Part shown: piece after piece, positions 43,166 to 51,965 of the stretch
How positions within the stretch are numbered: the first letter of the stretch is position 1
How the letters are laid out: every line of letters begins with the position of its first letter
Assembly (NCBI RefSeq): GCF_009193135.1
Contig: NZ_VUKC01000004.1
Span: forward strand, 1 to 64,000
Direction of reading: 5' to 3'
DNA length: 64,000 nucleotides
DNA from: Georgenia satyanarayanai
GTDB lineage: Bacteria; Actinomycetota; Actinomycetes; Actinomycetales; Actinomycetaceae
Position numbers and translations under genes: made by a program
The notes under the pieces: generated by a model
Database searches by the model: none
What the model saw: only the letters and a program-made list of their open reading frames with translations
Told to the model about the DNA's origin: nothing

Positions 43166-43942
43166 ATGACTCAGCAGCGTCAAGGTACGTATTGGGTGTT
43201 GGACAGTCCGATTCCTTCGCGTGCGCGGGCGACACCCTGGCATCACTGGACCCACCACACAGCGAAGGCGGCTCGCAACGCCTGGGCCATGTTTGTGGCG
43301 CTGGGCAGGGCGGGGAGCGCGACGTCGGAAGACCGGCCTCCGCTCGATCTCTACTCGGTGCGTTACGGACGGCTCGTCGACGACGACACGACGTTCCCGG
43401 AGCAGGGTATTCAAGAGGGCGACGTGCTCGTGCTCCTCGTGGACGACATTGAGGGCCACTTGTTGGAGTTCCTCGATGCATCCAGAGGGGGCCTTCGAGA
43501 GAGCCTTCCCACTGATCTGCCGATCAAGGGGTGGCACCCGTACGAGGAGGTTCTCATGGCAGTAGAAAGGCGCGAGCACAGCGGCGGCATTCACATCGGC
43601 CAGGTCGTTGGAGACATCGGCATCCTGGCCGAACGCATCGAGGGCTCCGTGGTGCAGGTCAACAAGGCTGCGGTCGATGACGAGCTCAAGGAGCTGATGC
43701 GACAGCTCGGCGAGCAGGCCACCTCCCTGCTCGAGTCGACAGCGCTGACTGACGACGAGAAGGCTGCGGTCTCTGTCAAGGTCGAGGATGTTGCCACGGA
43801 GGCCGCGAAGTCCCCTGCCGAGCGCGCGAAGGCTCGGTGGCGGGACGCGTTGGACAGTCTCCTCTCGTATGCGAAGAAGGTCGGGGACGCAGGTACGTCG
43901 CTCGCGACGCTGGTGGCCCAGATCGGTCAAGCACTCGGCTGA
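43166..43942 (+). CDS. Protein with ubiquitin-like N-terminus, unknown function
   Basis: 258 aa. Residues about 50-95 ([20 protein letters not shown] then [19 protein letters not shown]) have the pattern of a ubiquitin-like beta-grasp domain of the YukD/EsaB type, where a D-D-T-T turn precedes GIxxGDVL. After a middle section ([20 protein letters not shown]), the C-terminus (about 140-258) is helical with [20 protein letters not shown] and [20 protein letters not shown], ending in a small hydrophobic helix. It is flanked by the intact and degenerate UvrA 3' ends, and its GC-content is lower than theirs. Not a recognised family. A role as an effector, an anchor protein or a mobile passenger is possible. 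Confidence 0.6.
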   Translation: MTQQRQGTYWVLDSPIPSRARATPWHHWTHHTAKAARNAWAMFVALGRAGSATSEDRPPLDLYSVRYGRLVDDDTTFPEQGIQEGDVLVLLVDDIEGHLLEFLDASRGGLRESLPTDLPIKGWHPYEEVLMAVERREHSGGIHIGQVVGDIGILAERIEGSVVQVNKAAVDDELKELMRQLGEQATSLLESTALTDDEKAAVSVKVEDVATEAAKSPAERAKARWRDALDSLLSYAKKVGDAGTSLATLVAQIGQALG

Positions 43943-43983
43943 GGCATGCCGTCCAGCCTCGGGACGAGTCGGCCTTTCGACTA

Positions 43984-46488
43984 CTAGCGAGTCGCCTTCC
44001 GGCCCAGGTGCTCGCGGAGGTACCGGCCGGTCACGCTGGACCCGTCGTCAGCGACACGGTCCGGGGTGCCGACCGCGACGATCCGGCCGCCGGCCTCGCC
44101 GCCGCCGGGGCCCATGTCGATGACGTAGTCGGCGTTGGCGACGAGGTCGAGGTCGTGCTCGATGACGATGACGGTCGCGCCGCGGTCGGCGAGCCGCTGG
44201 AGGACGTGGAGCAGCGTGCGGACGTCGAGCGGGTGGAGGCCGACGCTCGGCTCGTCGAGGACGAAGACGGCGTCGGACTGGTCGCGGTGGAGCTGGGTGG
44301 CGAGCTTGAGGCGCTGGGCCTCGCCGCCTGATAGCGCCGGGGTGTCCTCGCCGAGCGTGAGGTAGCCGAGGCCGAGGTCCGCGAGAGCCTGCAGGCGGCG
44401 GCGGACCTTGGCGATGTCGCCGACGGCGTCGATCGCCTCGTCCACCGTGAACCCGAGGAGGTCCGGAAGAGAGAGGCCGTCGCGGAGGATCTCCTCCGCC
44501 TCGGGGGCGTAGCGCGAGCCGCCGCAGTCGGGGCAGGGGACGTCGACATCGGGCAGGAACTGGACGTCGAGGGTCACCTGGCCGGTGCCGTCGCAGCGCG
44601 GGCAGGCGAGGGAGCCGGTGTTGTAGGAGAAGTCCGAGGCGGTGAGGCCGCGGCGCTTGGCCTCGTCGGTGGCGGCGTAGGCCTTGCGGAGGTCGTCGTA
44701 GACGCCGGAGTACGTGGCGACCGTCGAGCGGACGTTGATGCCGATCGGCGTCGCGTCGACCGTGTGGACGCGTCTGATGCCGTCCGCCTCCGCGGACCGC
44801 ACGTGACGGGGGAGCCGCGCTGCGCCTTCGTCGTCCGCGACGGCGGTGAGGGCGGGGACGAGCGACTCGAGGACCAGGGTGGTCTTGCCGGAACCGGAGG
44901 CGCCGGTGACGGCGACGAGCCGACCGCGGGGGATGTCGACCTCGAGGGGGTGGACGGTGTGGATGGCGTCGGTGGCGAGGTGGAGGCGGCCGTTCTCGAA
45001 CATCTCGGCCTCACCGGCGCGCTCGCGGACGACGACGGGCTCCTCGCCGGTGAGGAAGCCGCTGAGCAGGGAGTCGGGGCTTCCCGCGAGGTCCGCGGCG
45101 GTGCCCTGCGCGATGACGCGGCCGCCGCCGGTGCCCGAGCCGGGGCCGATCTCGACCAGCCAGGACGCCTCGCGCAGAATCTGGACGTCATGGTCGACGA
45201 AGACGACGGAGTTGCCGTCGGCGAGGAGGTCGCGCATGACACCGAGCAGGCCGTCGACGTTCGAGGGGTGCAGGCCGATGGACGGCTCGTCGAGGACGTA
45301 GAGGACGCCGGTGGTGCGGTTGCGCACGGCGCGGGCGAGCTGGACGCGCTGGCGCTCGCCGGTGGAGAGGGTGGAGCCGGCGCGGTCGAGGGTGAGGTAG
45401 CCCAGGCCAAGCTCGACGAGGCGGCGGGCCATGCGCTGGAGGGTGTCGACGAGACCGCCGGCCATCTCGTGCATGGTCCGCGGCAGGGTTGCGGTGACGG
45501 TGGGCGCCCAGGCGACGACGTCGTCGAGGGTCATGGCGGTGACGTCGGCCAGGCCGAGCTCGCCGATGCGGGGGAGGCGGGCGCGCTCGCTGAGGCGGGT
45601 GCCGTCGCAGGTGCGGCAGGTCCCCTCGGTGAGGAAGCGGGACACGCGCCTCAGGCGCTTCTCGTCGGTGGCGCGCTTGAGCTCCTCGGTCACGGTGAGG
45701 CGCGCGTTGCGGAAGGTGAAGTTGAGGTCGTGGACGTTCTTCTTCGTGGCGAAGGTGATGTGCTTCTTCTCCTCCGGGCCGTTGAGCACGATCTCCCGCT
45801 CCCAGTCCTCCAGGTCGCGGAAGGGCACGTCGGTGCGGACGCCGAACTCGCGCACGATGGCCGGCTGGACCTTGAAGTTGAACATCTGCCAGGGCACGAC
45901 GGCGCCGTCGTCGATGGTCCTGGACTCGTCGGGGACGAGGGCGGCGTCGTCGACGTCGCGGACGACGCCGGTGCCGGTGCACGTGGGGCAGGCGCCCTCG
46001 GAGTTGAAGGCGAGCTGCTCGGCCCCCGGCGCCTCGACCTCCGCGCCGCACTCCTGGCAGGTGAAGGGGACCTCGGCGGCGACGTCGATGGTCGGCGGGA
46101 CGCGGTGGCCGTTGGGGCACACGTGCGAGGCGAGTCTCGAGAACATCAGGCGGATGACGTTGAGCAGCTCGGTGGACGTGCCGAAGGTGGAGCGCACGCC
46201 CGGCACGCCGGGGCGCTGGCGCAGGGCGAGGGCGGCGGGGACGTGCTCGACCGAGTCGACGGCGGCGCGCGGGGCGTGGGCCATGCGGCGCCGGGTGTAG
46301 GTGGACAGGGCCTCGACGTACCGCCGTGAGCCTTCCGCGTAGAGGACGCCGAGGGCGAGAGAAGACTTGCCCGAGCCCGACACCCCGGCGATCGCGACGA
46401 GCTCACGCAGCGGGATGTCGACGTCGACGTCCTTGAGGTTGTGGACGCGGGCGCCGCGGACGGAGATGTGGTCGGGGAACGAGGTCAT
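43984..46488 (-). CDS. UvrA-like ABC ATPase (short, UvrA2/drug-resistance type)
   Basis: 834 aa, about 100 residues shorter than housekeeping UvrA. Walker A VSGSGKSSLA, a zinc finger CPNGHRVPP..FTCQECGAE, CPTCTGTGVV, signature STGERQRVQLA, Walker B LYVLDEPSIGLHP, second Walker A TGASGSGKTTL, CPRCDGTGQV/CPDCGGSR zinc module and [12 protein letters not shown] with [13 protein letters not shown] are all intact. The UvrB-binding region is reduced, as in UvrA2/DrrC-type proteins linked to DNA-damaging drug tolerance in actinobacteria. ATG 46488. A second copy of its 3' end, with a foreign gene between, lies downstream. Confidence 0.88.
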   Translation of the reverse strand: MTSFPDHISVRGARVHNLKDVDVDIPLRELVAIAGVSGSGKSSLALGVLYAEGSRRYVEALSTYTRRRMAHAPRAAVDSVEHVPAALALRQRPGVPGVRSTFGTSTELLNVIRLMFSRLASHVCPNGHRVPPTIDVAAEVPFTCQECGAEVEAPGAEQLAFNSEGACPTCTGTGVVRDVDDAALVPDESRTIDDGAVVPWQMFNFKVQPAIVREFGVRTDVPFRDLEDWEREIVLNGPEEKKHITFATKKNVHDLNFTFRNARLTVTEELKRATDEKRLRRVSRFLTEGTCRTCDGTRLSERARLPRIGELGLADVTAMTLDDVVAWAPTVTATLPRTMHEMAGGLVDTLQRMARRLVELGLGYLTLDRAGSTLSTGERQRVQLARAVRNRTTGVLYVLDEPSIGLHPSNVDGLLGVMRDLLADGNSVVFVDHDVQILREASWLVEIGPGSGTGGGRVIAQGTAADLAGSPDSLLSGFLTGEEPVVVRERAGEAEMFENGRLHLATDAIHTVHPLEVDIPRGRLVAVTGASGSGKTTLVLESLVPALTAVADDEGAARLPRHVRSAEADGIRRVHTVDATPIGINVRSTVATYSGVYDDLRKAYAATDEAKRRGLTASDFSYNTGSLACPRCDGTGQVTLDVQFLPDVDVPCPDCGGSRYAPEAEEILRDGLSLPDLLGFTVDEAIDAVGDIAKVRRRLQALADLGLGYLTLGEDTPALSGGEAQRLKLATQLHRDQSDAVFVLDEPSVGLHPLDVRTLLHVLQRLADRGATVIVIEHDLDLVANADYVIDMGPGGGEAGGRIVAVGTPDRVADDGSSVTGRYLREHLGRKATR

Positions 46489-46494
46489 CGGCCG

Positions 46495-47025
46495 TTACCG
46501 CGCGTGGCGCTCGACGAAGGGCATGACGCTCGAGCCGTCGCCCATGGCGTCGGCGCTGATGACGCCGAGGGAGCCGTCCTGCTGGAGGATGACCGCCTTC
46601 GCGTCGGCCAGGGAGCCCCTGCTCGACTGTCTCGCGGCGGCGTGGACGTCGTCCTCGGTCAGCCGGTGCCGGTGCAGCGCGCGGTGCTGCATCTCGCCGT
46701 CGTAGTAGAGCAGGACCGGGGGCGAGTCGAGCGCCTTCCGCACGCGGGGCGACCGGGCGCGCGCCGCGGCGAGCAGCCACTGCAGCGCGATGAGGAGCGC
46801 GAGGGCGATGAGCGCCTGGGCCAGGGACACGTCGACGGCGGTGATCGTCCTGCCGAAGGTGGACCCGAGGGTCACCGCGATGACGAAGTCCAACGGCGTC
46901 ATCTTCGCCATCGTGCGCGGGCCCGTGCCGCGGACCATGAGGACGAGGGCGAGGTAGCCGACCGTGGCGATGAGCGCCGTGTGCACGACGGGCGTCCACC
47001 CGGTCCAGAGATACGAGATGTCCAT
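46495..47025 (-). CDS. DUF421 membrane protein (YetF-like)
   Basis: 176 aa. Three N-terminal membrane helices (TALIATVGYLALVLMVRGTG, FVIAVTLGSTFGRTI, ALIALALLIALQWLLAAA) are followed by a cytoplasmic domain with PPVLLYYDGEMQHRALHRHR, LTEDDVHAAARQSSRGSLAD and VILQQDGSLGVI. This is the DUF421 layout (YetF, YdfS of Bacillus). Function unknown; some members affect spore or envelope properties. A second DUF421 gene lies 105 bases upstream. Confidence 0.88.
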   Translation of the reverse strand: MDISYLWTGWTPVVHTALIATVGYLALVLMVRGTGPRTMAKMTPLDFVIAVTLGSTFGRTITAVDVSLAQALIALALLIALQWLLAAARARSPRVRKALDSPPVLLYYDGEMQHRALHRHRLTEDDVHAAARQSSRGSLADAKAVILQQDGSLGVISADAMGDGSSVMPFVERHAR

Positions 47026-47130
47026 ACGGGAAGCCTCGCAGCGGGGAGCCGCGCGCGCAGGGTGGCCGCGTCGTCGAGCGGCGCGCCGATGTCGGCCGCG
47101 GCGGCCGTTCAGAGGGCCGACGGCGGGAGG

Positions 47131-47649
47131 TCAGGCGCGGCGAGATGTCTCGACGCCGTCGAGCGCGGTCCCGGCGCCCATCTTCCCCGCCGGGATGACG
47201 CTGAGCGATCCGTCGCTCTCGAGGACGACGGCGCCGATGTCGGCGAGGTCGCCGCTGCCCGAGGCGCGCACCGCCTGCCGGAGCTCGCCCATCGTCACGC
47301 GCTCCTCGCGCAGGGCCTGCTCCAGGGGGTGGCCGTCGCGCAGGAGCAGCGTGGGCTTCGCAGTGATGACCGAGCGGGTGCTCGGCACGCGGGTGGAGGT
47401 CCACGTGATGAGGAGCTGAAGGACGGTGAGGAGGCCGAACGCGGTGAACCCCTCGGCCCAGGAGACGTCGGAGTTGAGCAGGACGGTGGCGAGGGTCGAG
47501 CCGAGGGCGACGGAGACGATGAGGTCGAAGGCGTTGAGCTTGGACAGTGTCCGTTTGCCGGTGAGGCGCAGGACGAGGACCAGCGTCACGTAGGCCGCGG
47601 CGCCGACGGCGAGGATGCGGGCGATGTCGGACCAGGTGTCGAACCACAT
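47131..47649 (-). CDS. Second DUF421 membrane protein
   Basis: 172 aa with the same plan as its neighbour: three helices (IARILAVGAAAYVTLVLVLR, FDLIVSVALGSTLATVLL, FTAFGLLTVLQLLITW) then TLLLRDGHPLEQALREERVT, GELRQAVRASGSGDLADIGA and VVLESDGSLSVIP. The two proteins are clearly related but diverged, so this is an old tandem pair that may form a hetero-oligomer. Confidence 0.87.
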   Translation of the reverse strand: MWFDTWSDIARILAVGAAAYVTLVLVLRLTGKRTLSKLNAFDLIVSVALGSTLATVLLNSDVSWAEGFTAFGLLTVLQLLITWTSTRVPSTRSVITAKPTLLLRDGHPLEQALREERVTMGELRQAVRASGSGDLADIGAVVLESDGSLSVIPAGKMGAGTALDGVETSRRA

Positions 47650-47756
47650 GGGGCAAGCCCAGCACGGGCGGGGCCGGGCGGCGAGCGCGGGCCAGGGTGT
47701 CACCGGCGGCCCCTAACGCAGCGGCGACCCTGCTCGGGCCGCCCACCACTGCGGCG

Positions 47757-48152
47757 TCAGGAGTCCTCGAGGACCGCGATGACGTTCCCGGCGGGGTCGC
47801 TGAACCAGGCGATGAGCGGACCGCCGCCACGGAAGATGCCCTGCTCGTCCGTCTCCATCGGCGTCCCCGCGTAGTGCAGGAAGGTGACGCCCCGTTCCTT
47901 GAGCGCGGCGACGGCGGCCTCGACGTCGGGCACCGGGAAGTTGAGCACGGTGAACGTCGCGGGCTCGTGCGTGTCCTTGGCATAGGCGAGCACGCGCGAG
48001 CCGCCGGGCAGGTCGATGAAGATCACGCCGTGCTCGCGGGCCTCCTCGACGGAGAGCCCGAGGGTGTCGCGGTAGAAGGACGCTGCACGGCCGGCGTCGT
48101 CCACGGAGAAGCTGGCGAAGGCGGTGGAGTTCTCGAACAGTGAGGTAGCCAT
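47757..48152 (-). CDS. VOC-family (glyoxalase/bleomycin-resistance-like) protein
   Basis: 131 aa. FASFSVDDAGRAASFYRDTL, GLSVEEAREHGVIFIDLPGG and then the second beta-alpha-beta unit NFPVPDVEAAVAALKERGVT with PLIAWFSDPAGNVIAVLEDS give the single-module VOC fold. Typical Glu/His metal ligands are not obvious, so a binding or resistance role is as likely as catalysis. Start ATG 48152 (an in-frame GTG lies 15 bases further up). Confidence 0.8.
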   Translation of the reverse strand: MATSLFENSTAFASFSVDDAGRAASFYRDTLGLSVEEAREHGVIFIDLPGGSRVLAYAKDTHEPATFTVLNFPVPDVEAAVAALKERGVTFLHYAGTPMETDEQGIFRGGGPLIAWFSDPAGNVIAVLEDS

Positions 48153-48193
48153 GTACGTGGAGACCACCGGGAGCGGTCGAAGTCATCGGGGAG

Positions 48194-49888
48194 CTACGGC
48201 GTCGGGCGCTGGGCCGCGAGGGCGGCCGCCCCGGAGTCGGGCCCGAGGAGGACGAGGGCGACGGCGTCGGCGTAGGCCTTGAGCTCGCTCTCCCGGTCCG
48301 CCTTGGAGACCACGGAGCCGCCGGGCTCGGCCTTGGTGCCGTCGTACTGGTCGAGCGCGCGGTTGACCGGCGGCTCCACCGTGAAGACGCTGATGTCCTT
48401 CGCCGGCCCGTACAGGCCGAGCGAGACCCCCTTCTTGTTCGCGCGCTCCTTCCACGGCTTCGGCTTGCCCCCGGGGCCCATGTCCTCCCGCCAGGTGGCG
48501 TTCTCCTTGCCGACGCCCTCGTAGAGCCTGTTCCCGGTGACGGACGGCGAGGTCTGCTTCTTCGCGACGAGCGCGGCGGCCTTCGCCGCCTCGGCCTGCC
48601 TGGCCTTCTCCGCCGCCTTCTTCTCCTCGTCGGTCGTCGGTTCCTTCGCCGGCTTCTTCCGCGGTGCCGCGACGGTGAACGGGCGCCCCTTGAGCGATGC
48701 GCCGGTCGCCCGGCTCTGGATGGCGTAGGCGGTGGCGAGGGCGAGGTCGACGTCGTTCCGGGTGCGGGCGGTGTCCGCCTGCTCGGAGGCCTGCGTCAGC
48801 GTCTTGATCATCTGCTTCATCAGGGCCCGCTGCCCGGCCGCGCTCATCCCGCCCAGCGCCGCCAACGACGCGCTGAACGCCGCGACCGCCTCCATCGCCT
48901 TCGTCTTGGCCGGGCTGGTGAAGTGCGGGTCGGCGAAGACACCCGACGCCGAGGTGTCCTTGGTGCCGTGGATGCTGATGATGCGCGACGGGCGGAAGCG
49001 GTCGATGAGCTCCATGAGCATGACGTTCTCGGCGAGGATGGGGGACACCTTGACGGGCCCGTCGCCGCCGCTCGCCGTCGCCGTCGGGGCCGGGGCCGCC
49101 TTGAGCTCCTTCCCGGACGGGTCGAGCGCCTTGCCACCGGAGTAGGAGCCCACCGTGGCGTCCAGACGCGGGAAGTTGCGGTTGGTCTGCGTGCCTCGCT
49201 GCCGCTGGCCCTCCTCGCCCCACGCCGCGTCCGCGTGCTGCGGGAACAGCGAGGGGACCACGACGACGGAGTAGTGGGGCTGCTGCTTCTGCAGCGTCGC
49301 GAGCAGCGCCTGCGCCACCTCGATGCCCTGCCGCTCGCTGCCGTGCACGCCGGCGATGACCAGCGCCCGCTCGTCGCTCCTGCCCTTGATGAAGTGGACG
49401 ACGATCGGCTGCGGCGCGATGTCCGCGGCCAGCGTCGGAGCCTCGGCCTTGGTGACGCCGCCGGACATGCCGAGCCGGCCGCTGAGGATCTTCAGGGCCA
49501 TCCAGTGGTCGTCGGAGCTGGGCAGTGCCGTGCGGAGGACGGCCGTGAGCGCGGCCAGCTCGGTGGCGTCGAGGGCGCCGTCCTTGAACCGCTTCTGCCC
49601 GACGAGCGCGAAGATCGCCGACGGCGGCTGGCCGGCGGCCGCCTTGGCCAGCTCGTCGGAGAGCGGGGTGCGCTGGAGGACGGGCCGCAGGAGGCGCTGG
49701 ACCCGCTGGTTGCCGATGGTGCGTTGGAGCCGGAGCGCCTGGGCGGCAGTCGGCCGCCCCGGGGCAAGGCCAGCGCCGAGCGTGCGGCCCGTACCGGTAC
49801 CGGGCTCGTTCCTCGCCGACGGCGGCCGCGGACCGGTCACCACATGGCCGTCGCGCGGTTCGCGGGCCCGCCGCGGTGCTGCGTCCAT
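48194..49888 (-). CDS. LQR-motif protein with M14 zinc carboxypeptidase domain
   Basis: 564 aa. Residues 51-73 (ALRLQRTIGNQRVQRLLRPV, LQR) carry the LQRxxGNxxVxxLL motif shared with the next two genes. A peptidase M14 fold follows: His182 and Glu185 in VIAGVHGSERQG (zinc), NRNFP with Arg237 (substrate binding), His307 in IISIHGTKD (zinc) and Glu505 in VFTVEPP (catalytic, compare FTVELP). A Lys/Ala-rich insert with KKPAKEPTTDEEKKAAEKAR lies at about 415-450. All active residues are present, so it should be a carboxypeptidase- or amidase-type enzyme. In other actinobacteria I recall the LQR motif in cargo of contractile injection systems (eCIS), so delivery outside the cell is inferred. No Sec signal peptide is seen. 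Confidence 0.82.
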   Translation of the reverse strand: MDAAPRRAREPRDGHVVTGPRPPSARNEPGTGTGRTLGAGLAPGRPTAAQALRLQRTIGNQRVQRLLRPVLQRTPLSDELAKAAAGQPPSAIFALVGQKRFKDGALDATELAALTAVLRTALPSSDDHWMALKILSGRLGMSGGVTKAEAPTLAADIAPQPIVVHFIKGRSDERALVIAGVHGSERQGIEVAQALLATLQKQQPHYSVVVVPSLFPQHADAAWGEEGQRQRGTQTNRNFPRLDATVGSYSGGKALDPSGKELKAAPAPTATASGGDGPVKVSPILAENVMLMELIDRFRPSRIISIHGTKDTSASGVFADPHFTSPAKTKAMEAVAAFSASLAALGGMSAAGQRALMKQMIKTLTQASEQADTARTRNDVDLALATAYAIQSRATGASLKGRPFTVAAPRKKPAKEPTTDEEKKAAEKARQAEAAKAAALVAKKQTSPSVTGNRLYEGVGKENATWREDMGPGGKPKPWKERANKKGVSLGLYGPAKDISVFTVEPPVNRALDQYDGTKAEPGGSVVSKADRESELKAYADAVALVLLGPDSGAAALAAQRPTP

Positions 49889-49933
49889 GACCTCTCCGTC
49901 CTCGCGGTTGCACTGTCCGGCCAGCGCGCGGGC

Positions 49934-51787
49934 CTACTCGAGACCCCGGATGACGAGGTCGAACGGTGGCAGCTCGGAGACGGCGGTCGACTCCTTGACC
50001 ACCTGCCGCGCGGCGGCCTCGAGCTCCGGGGTGAGCTTCGTCGGCAGCTCGACGTGGAGCGTGACCCGGTCGGGCGACGCCTTGAGCATCCGGTAGTAGA
50101 CGTTCGGCTGCAGCGGGTCCGGGTCGCGGCTCGGCATCCTGGAGGACGGGTTGTGGACGTCGGCGTACATGTCGTTGAGCGCTCCTCGCACGGCCTTCTG
50201 GACTCCCGCCGCGTTGGCGTTCTCCGGCTTGACCGTCTTGATGCTGATCCACCGCCCACCCTTGATCGTCTGGTTGACGATGGTGACGCGGTTGTTCCTC
50301 GGCCCCTCGAAGGTCAGCTCCTCGGTCGCGACGCCACCCTCCACGCCGTCGTAGGCCTTGAACTTCGGCGGGGCGCTGCGGGCGTTCGGGTAGTCGCGCC
50401 GCAGGATCGGGCCCTCGGCGAGCTCGCCGAGGCTCGTCGCGTACCCGGAGCCCGGCGTGGGCGGCGGCATGCGGCCCTTGACCACCTGCGCGCCCCTCAT
50501 CCACCGTGAGCTGAGAGTGGCCCCCCTCAGCGCCGTCAGCGACCGGATCGTCGACCCGTGTGCGATCGGGATGACGACGTCGAGGAAGAACTGGACGACG
50601 AAGATGCCGTCGCGGAGCACGTCGTCGAAGAGGACCGTCTCCTGTGCCTTGCGCACCTCCTGCTTCACCTGCCACAGCACCGGCAGCGTGCTCCGGTTCC
50701 GCACCGCGGGCCAGAGGAACCCGCCGGGCCCGGGCGTGGCCTGCTGGAACTGCAGCTCGGCCTCCTCCGGGCTCGAGCTGTCGTCCGAGATCGAGCTGAT
50801 GTCGATCTCGACGTCGAAGAGGTTCCCGAACCGGACGATCCGGGAGAGGTCGCGGGGGTCGGCCACCCGGTACTTGGGCTGCCACGAGACCGTGCGCACC
50901 GTGGCGTCCACGTAGAGGCTGCGTGCCGTCGACGTCGTCGCGCGCTCCAGCAGGTACCGGATGCGGTCCGGGTCGCCGATCCCGTCCGCCGCCCGGAGGT
51001 TGTCGCGGATCCGCGGGACCACGCCCGGCGCCCCTCTGAGGAAGCGCAGCTGGTCGAACTCCTGCATGCCGTTGAAGGCGCGGAAGAAGTCTGCCCACGC
51101 GCCGCCCTCGACCAGGTCGATGAGACGCTGGTCCTGCGTGGAGGGCCCGGTGCCGCCCCGCTTGCGTTCCACCGCGACGAGGGCGCTGTCAGCGCCCGGG
51201 ATCCCGCGGGCATCGTCCCGACGGTCGATGAGGGCGTCGAGGGCGTCCCGGTTGAGGGCGGTGACGAGCCCCGCGAGCTGTCCGGGAGTCGCGCGGCCGA
51301 GGATGGGGAACGCCCCGTCGGGCGCCGAGGTGAAGTCCCCGCTCCGGATCGCCCAGAGCAGCTTCTCGCTCATCTCCCGGAACGCCGCGCTCGTCGCCCC
51401 GGCGGCTGAGGCGTTGGTGAGAGCGAGGTGGATGCGCGGGCGGTCGAAGCCCCCGCCCTCCTCCTCCAGGTTGGCGGCCAGCTGCTTGCGCTCCCCGGCG
51501 GAGAGCTGGCGCAGCAGCCTCACCATGTCATCCATCGACAGGCCGTTGAGGACGTAGTACGCCCCCGGAGGGTCGGCCTGGCGCCAGTTGCCGGCGGCGG
51601 TGGCGGTCCTGACCCACGCGACCCTGTCGCCGAGCCAGCTCCGTTGCGCGACGAGCCGGGAGACGGCCCTGTTGCCGGCGAGGCGCTGGAGGCCGACGAG
51701 CGGGCCGAGCGCGGGCCGTGAGGGCGCGGGAGCAGGGCGCGGTCGGAGGGGCGTCGGATCGCGTCGGAGCTCGGGTGCCCCGTGCAT
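49934..51787 (-). CDS. Large LQR-motif protein, unknown activity
   Basis: 617 aa. GPLVGLQRLAGNRAVSRLVA followed by QR (residues 29-49) is the shared N-terminal motif. After a helical region rich in charged residues (LSMDDMVRLLRQLSAGERKQ) and several ordered blocks (DRVAWVRTATAAGNWRQADP, LWAIRSGDFTSAPDGAFPIL, KFKAYDGVEGGVATEELTFE), no catalytic motif is recognised. A hydrophobic stretch IFVVQFFLDVVIPIA is present at about 400. Length and N-terminus match eCIS-type cargo or toxin proteins. It is in line with the M14 gene (45 bases) and divergent from the 844-aa protein. Confidence 0.7.
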   Translation of the reverse strand: MHGAPELRRDPTPLRPRPAPAPSRPALGPLVGLQRLAGNRAVSRLVAQRSWLGDRVAWVRTATAAGNWRQADPPGAYYVLNGLSMDDMVRLLRQLSAGERKQLAANLEEEGGGFDRPRIHLALTNASAAGATSAAFREMSEKLLWAIRSGDFTSAPDGAFPILGRATPGQLAGLVTALNRDALDALIDRRDDARGIPGADSALVAVERKRGGTGPSTQDQRLIDLVEGGAWADFFRAFNGMQEFDQLRFLRGAPGVVPRIRDNLRAADGIGDPDRIRYLLERATTSTARSLYVDATVRTVSWQPKYRVADPRDLSRIVRFGNLFDVEIDISSISDDSSSPEEAELQFQQATPGPGGFLWPAVRNRSTLPVLWQVKQEVRKAQETVLFDDVLRDGIFVVQFFLDVVIPIAHGSTIRSLTALRGATLSSRWMRGAQVVKGRMPPPTPGSGYATSLGELAEGPILRRDYPNARSAPPKFKAYDGVEGGVATEELTFEGPRNNRVTIVNQTIKGGRWISIKTVKPENANAAGVQKAVRGALNDMYADVHNPSSRMPSRDPDPLQPNVYYRMLKASPDRVTLHVELPTKLTPELEAAARQVVKESTAVSELPPFDLVIRGLE

Positions 51788-51808
51788 AGGGCGGACGATA
51801 CCGCCGTA

Positions 51809-51823
51809 CGTTCCGCGGGAACG
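51809..51823. promoter_or_regulatory. CGTTCC-GCG-GGAACG dyad in the divergent promoter region
   Basis: 6-bp arms with a 3-base centre, 22 bases upstream of the 617-aa LQR gene, in the 178-base space to the divergent LQR gene. A possible operator. Confidence 0.35.
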
Positions 51824-51890
51824 CGACCTGGCGGCACACCGCCTCTCGGGGCAGCACGGCGAGGCGGACCGGCGTGCCCAGGTGCGCGTC

Positions 51891-51910
51891 CGGGCAGCGC
51901 GTGCTGCCCG
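51891..51910. promoter_or_regulatory. CGGGCAGC-GCGT-GCTGCCCG dyad in the divergent promoter region
   Basis: Perfect 8-bp arms with a 4-base loop, 55 bases before the GTG of the 844-aa LQR protein. Either an operator for the divergent pair or an upstream hairpin in its leader. Confidence 0.4.
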
Positions 51911-51965
51911 ATCGTGCGCTCGCCCGCGCCTTGGCCGGCGCGTTGTGCGGCGGACACTGGAGAAC

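Noticed and set aside
43984-46488. Housekeeping uvrA
   Set aside because: About 834 aa with a reduced UvrB-binding region; the shorter UvrA2 type is the better fit.
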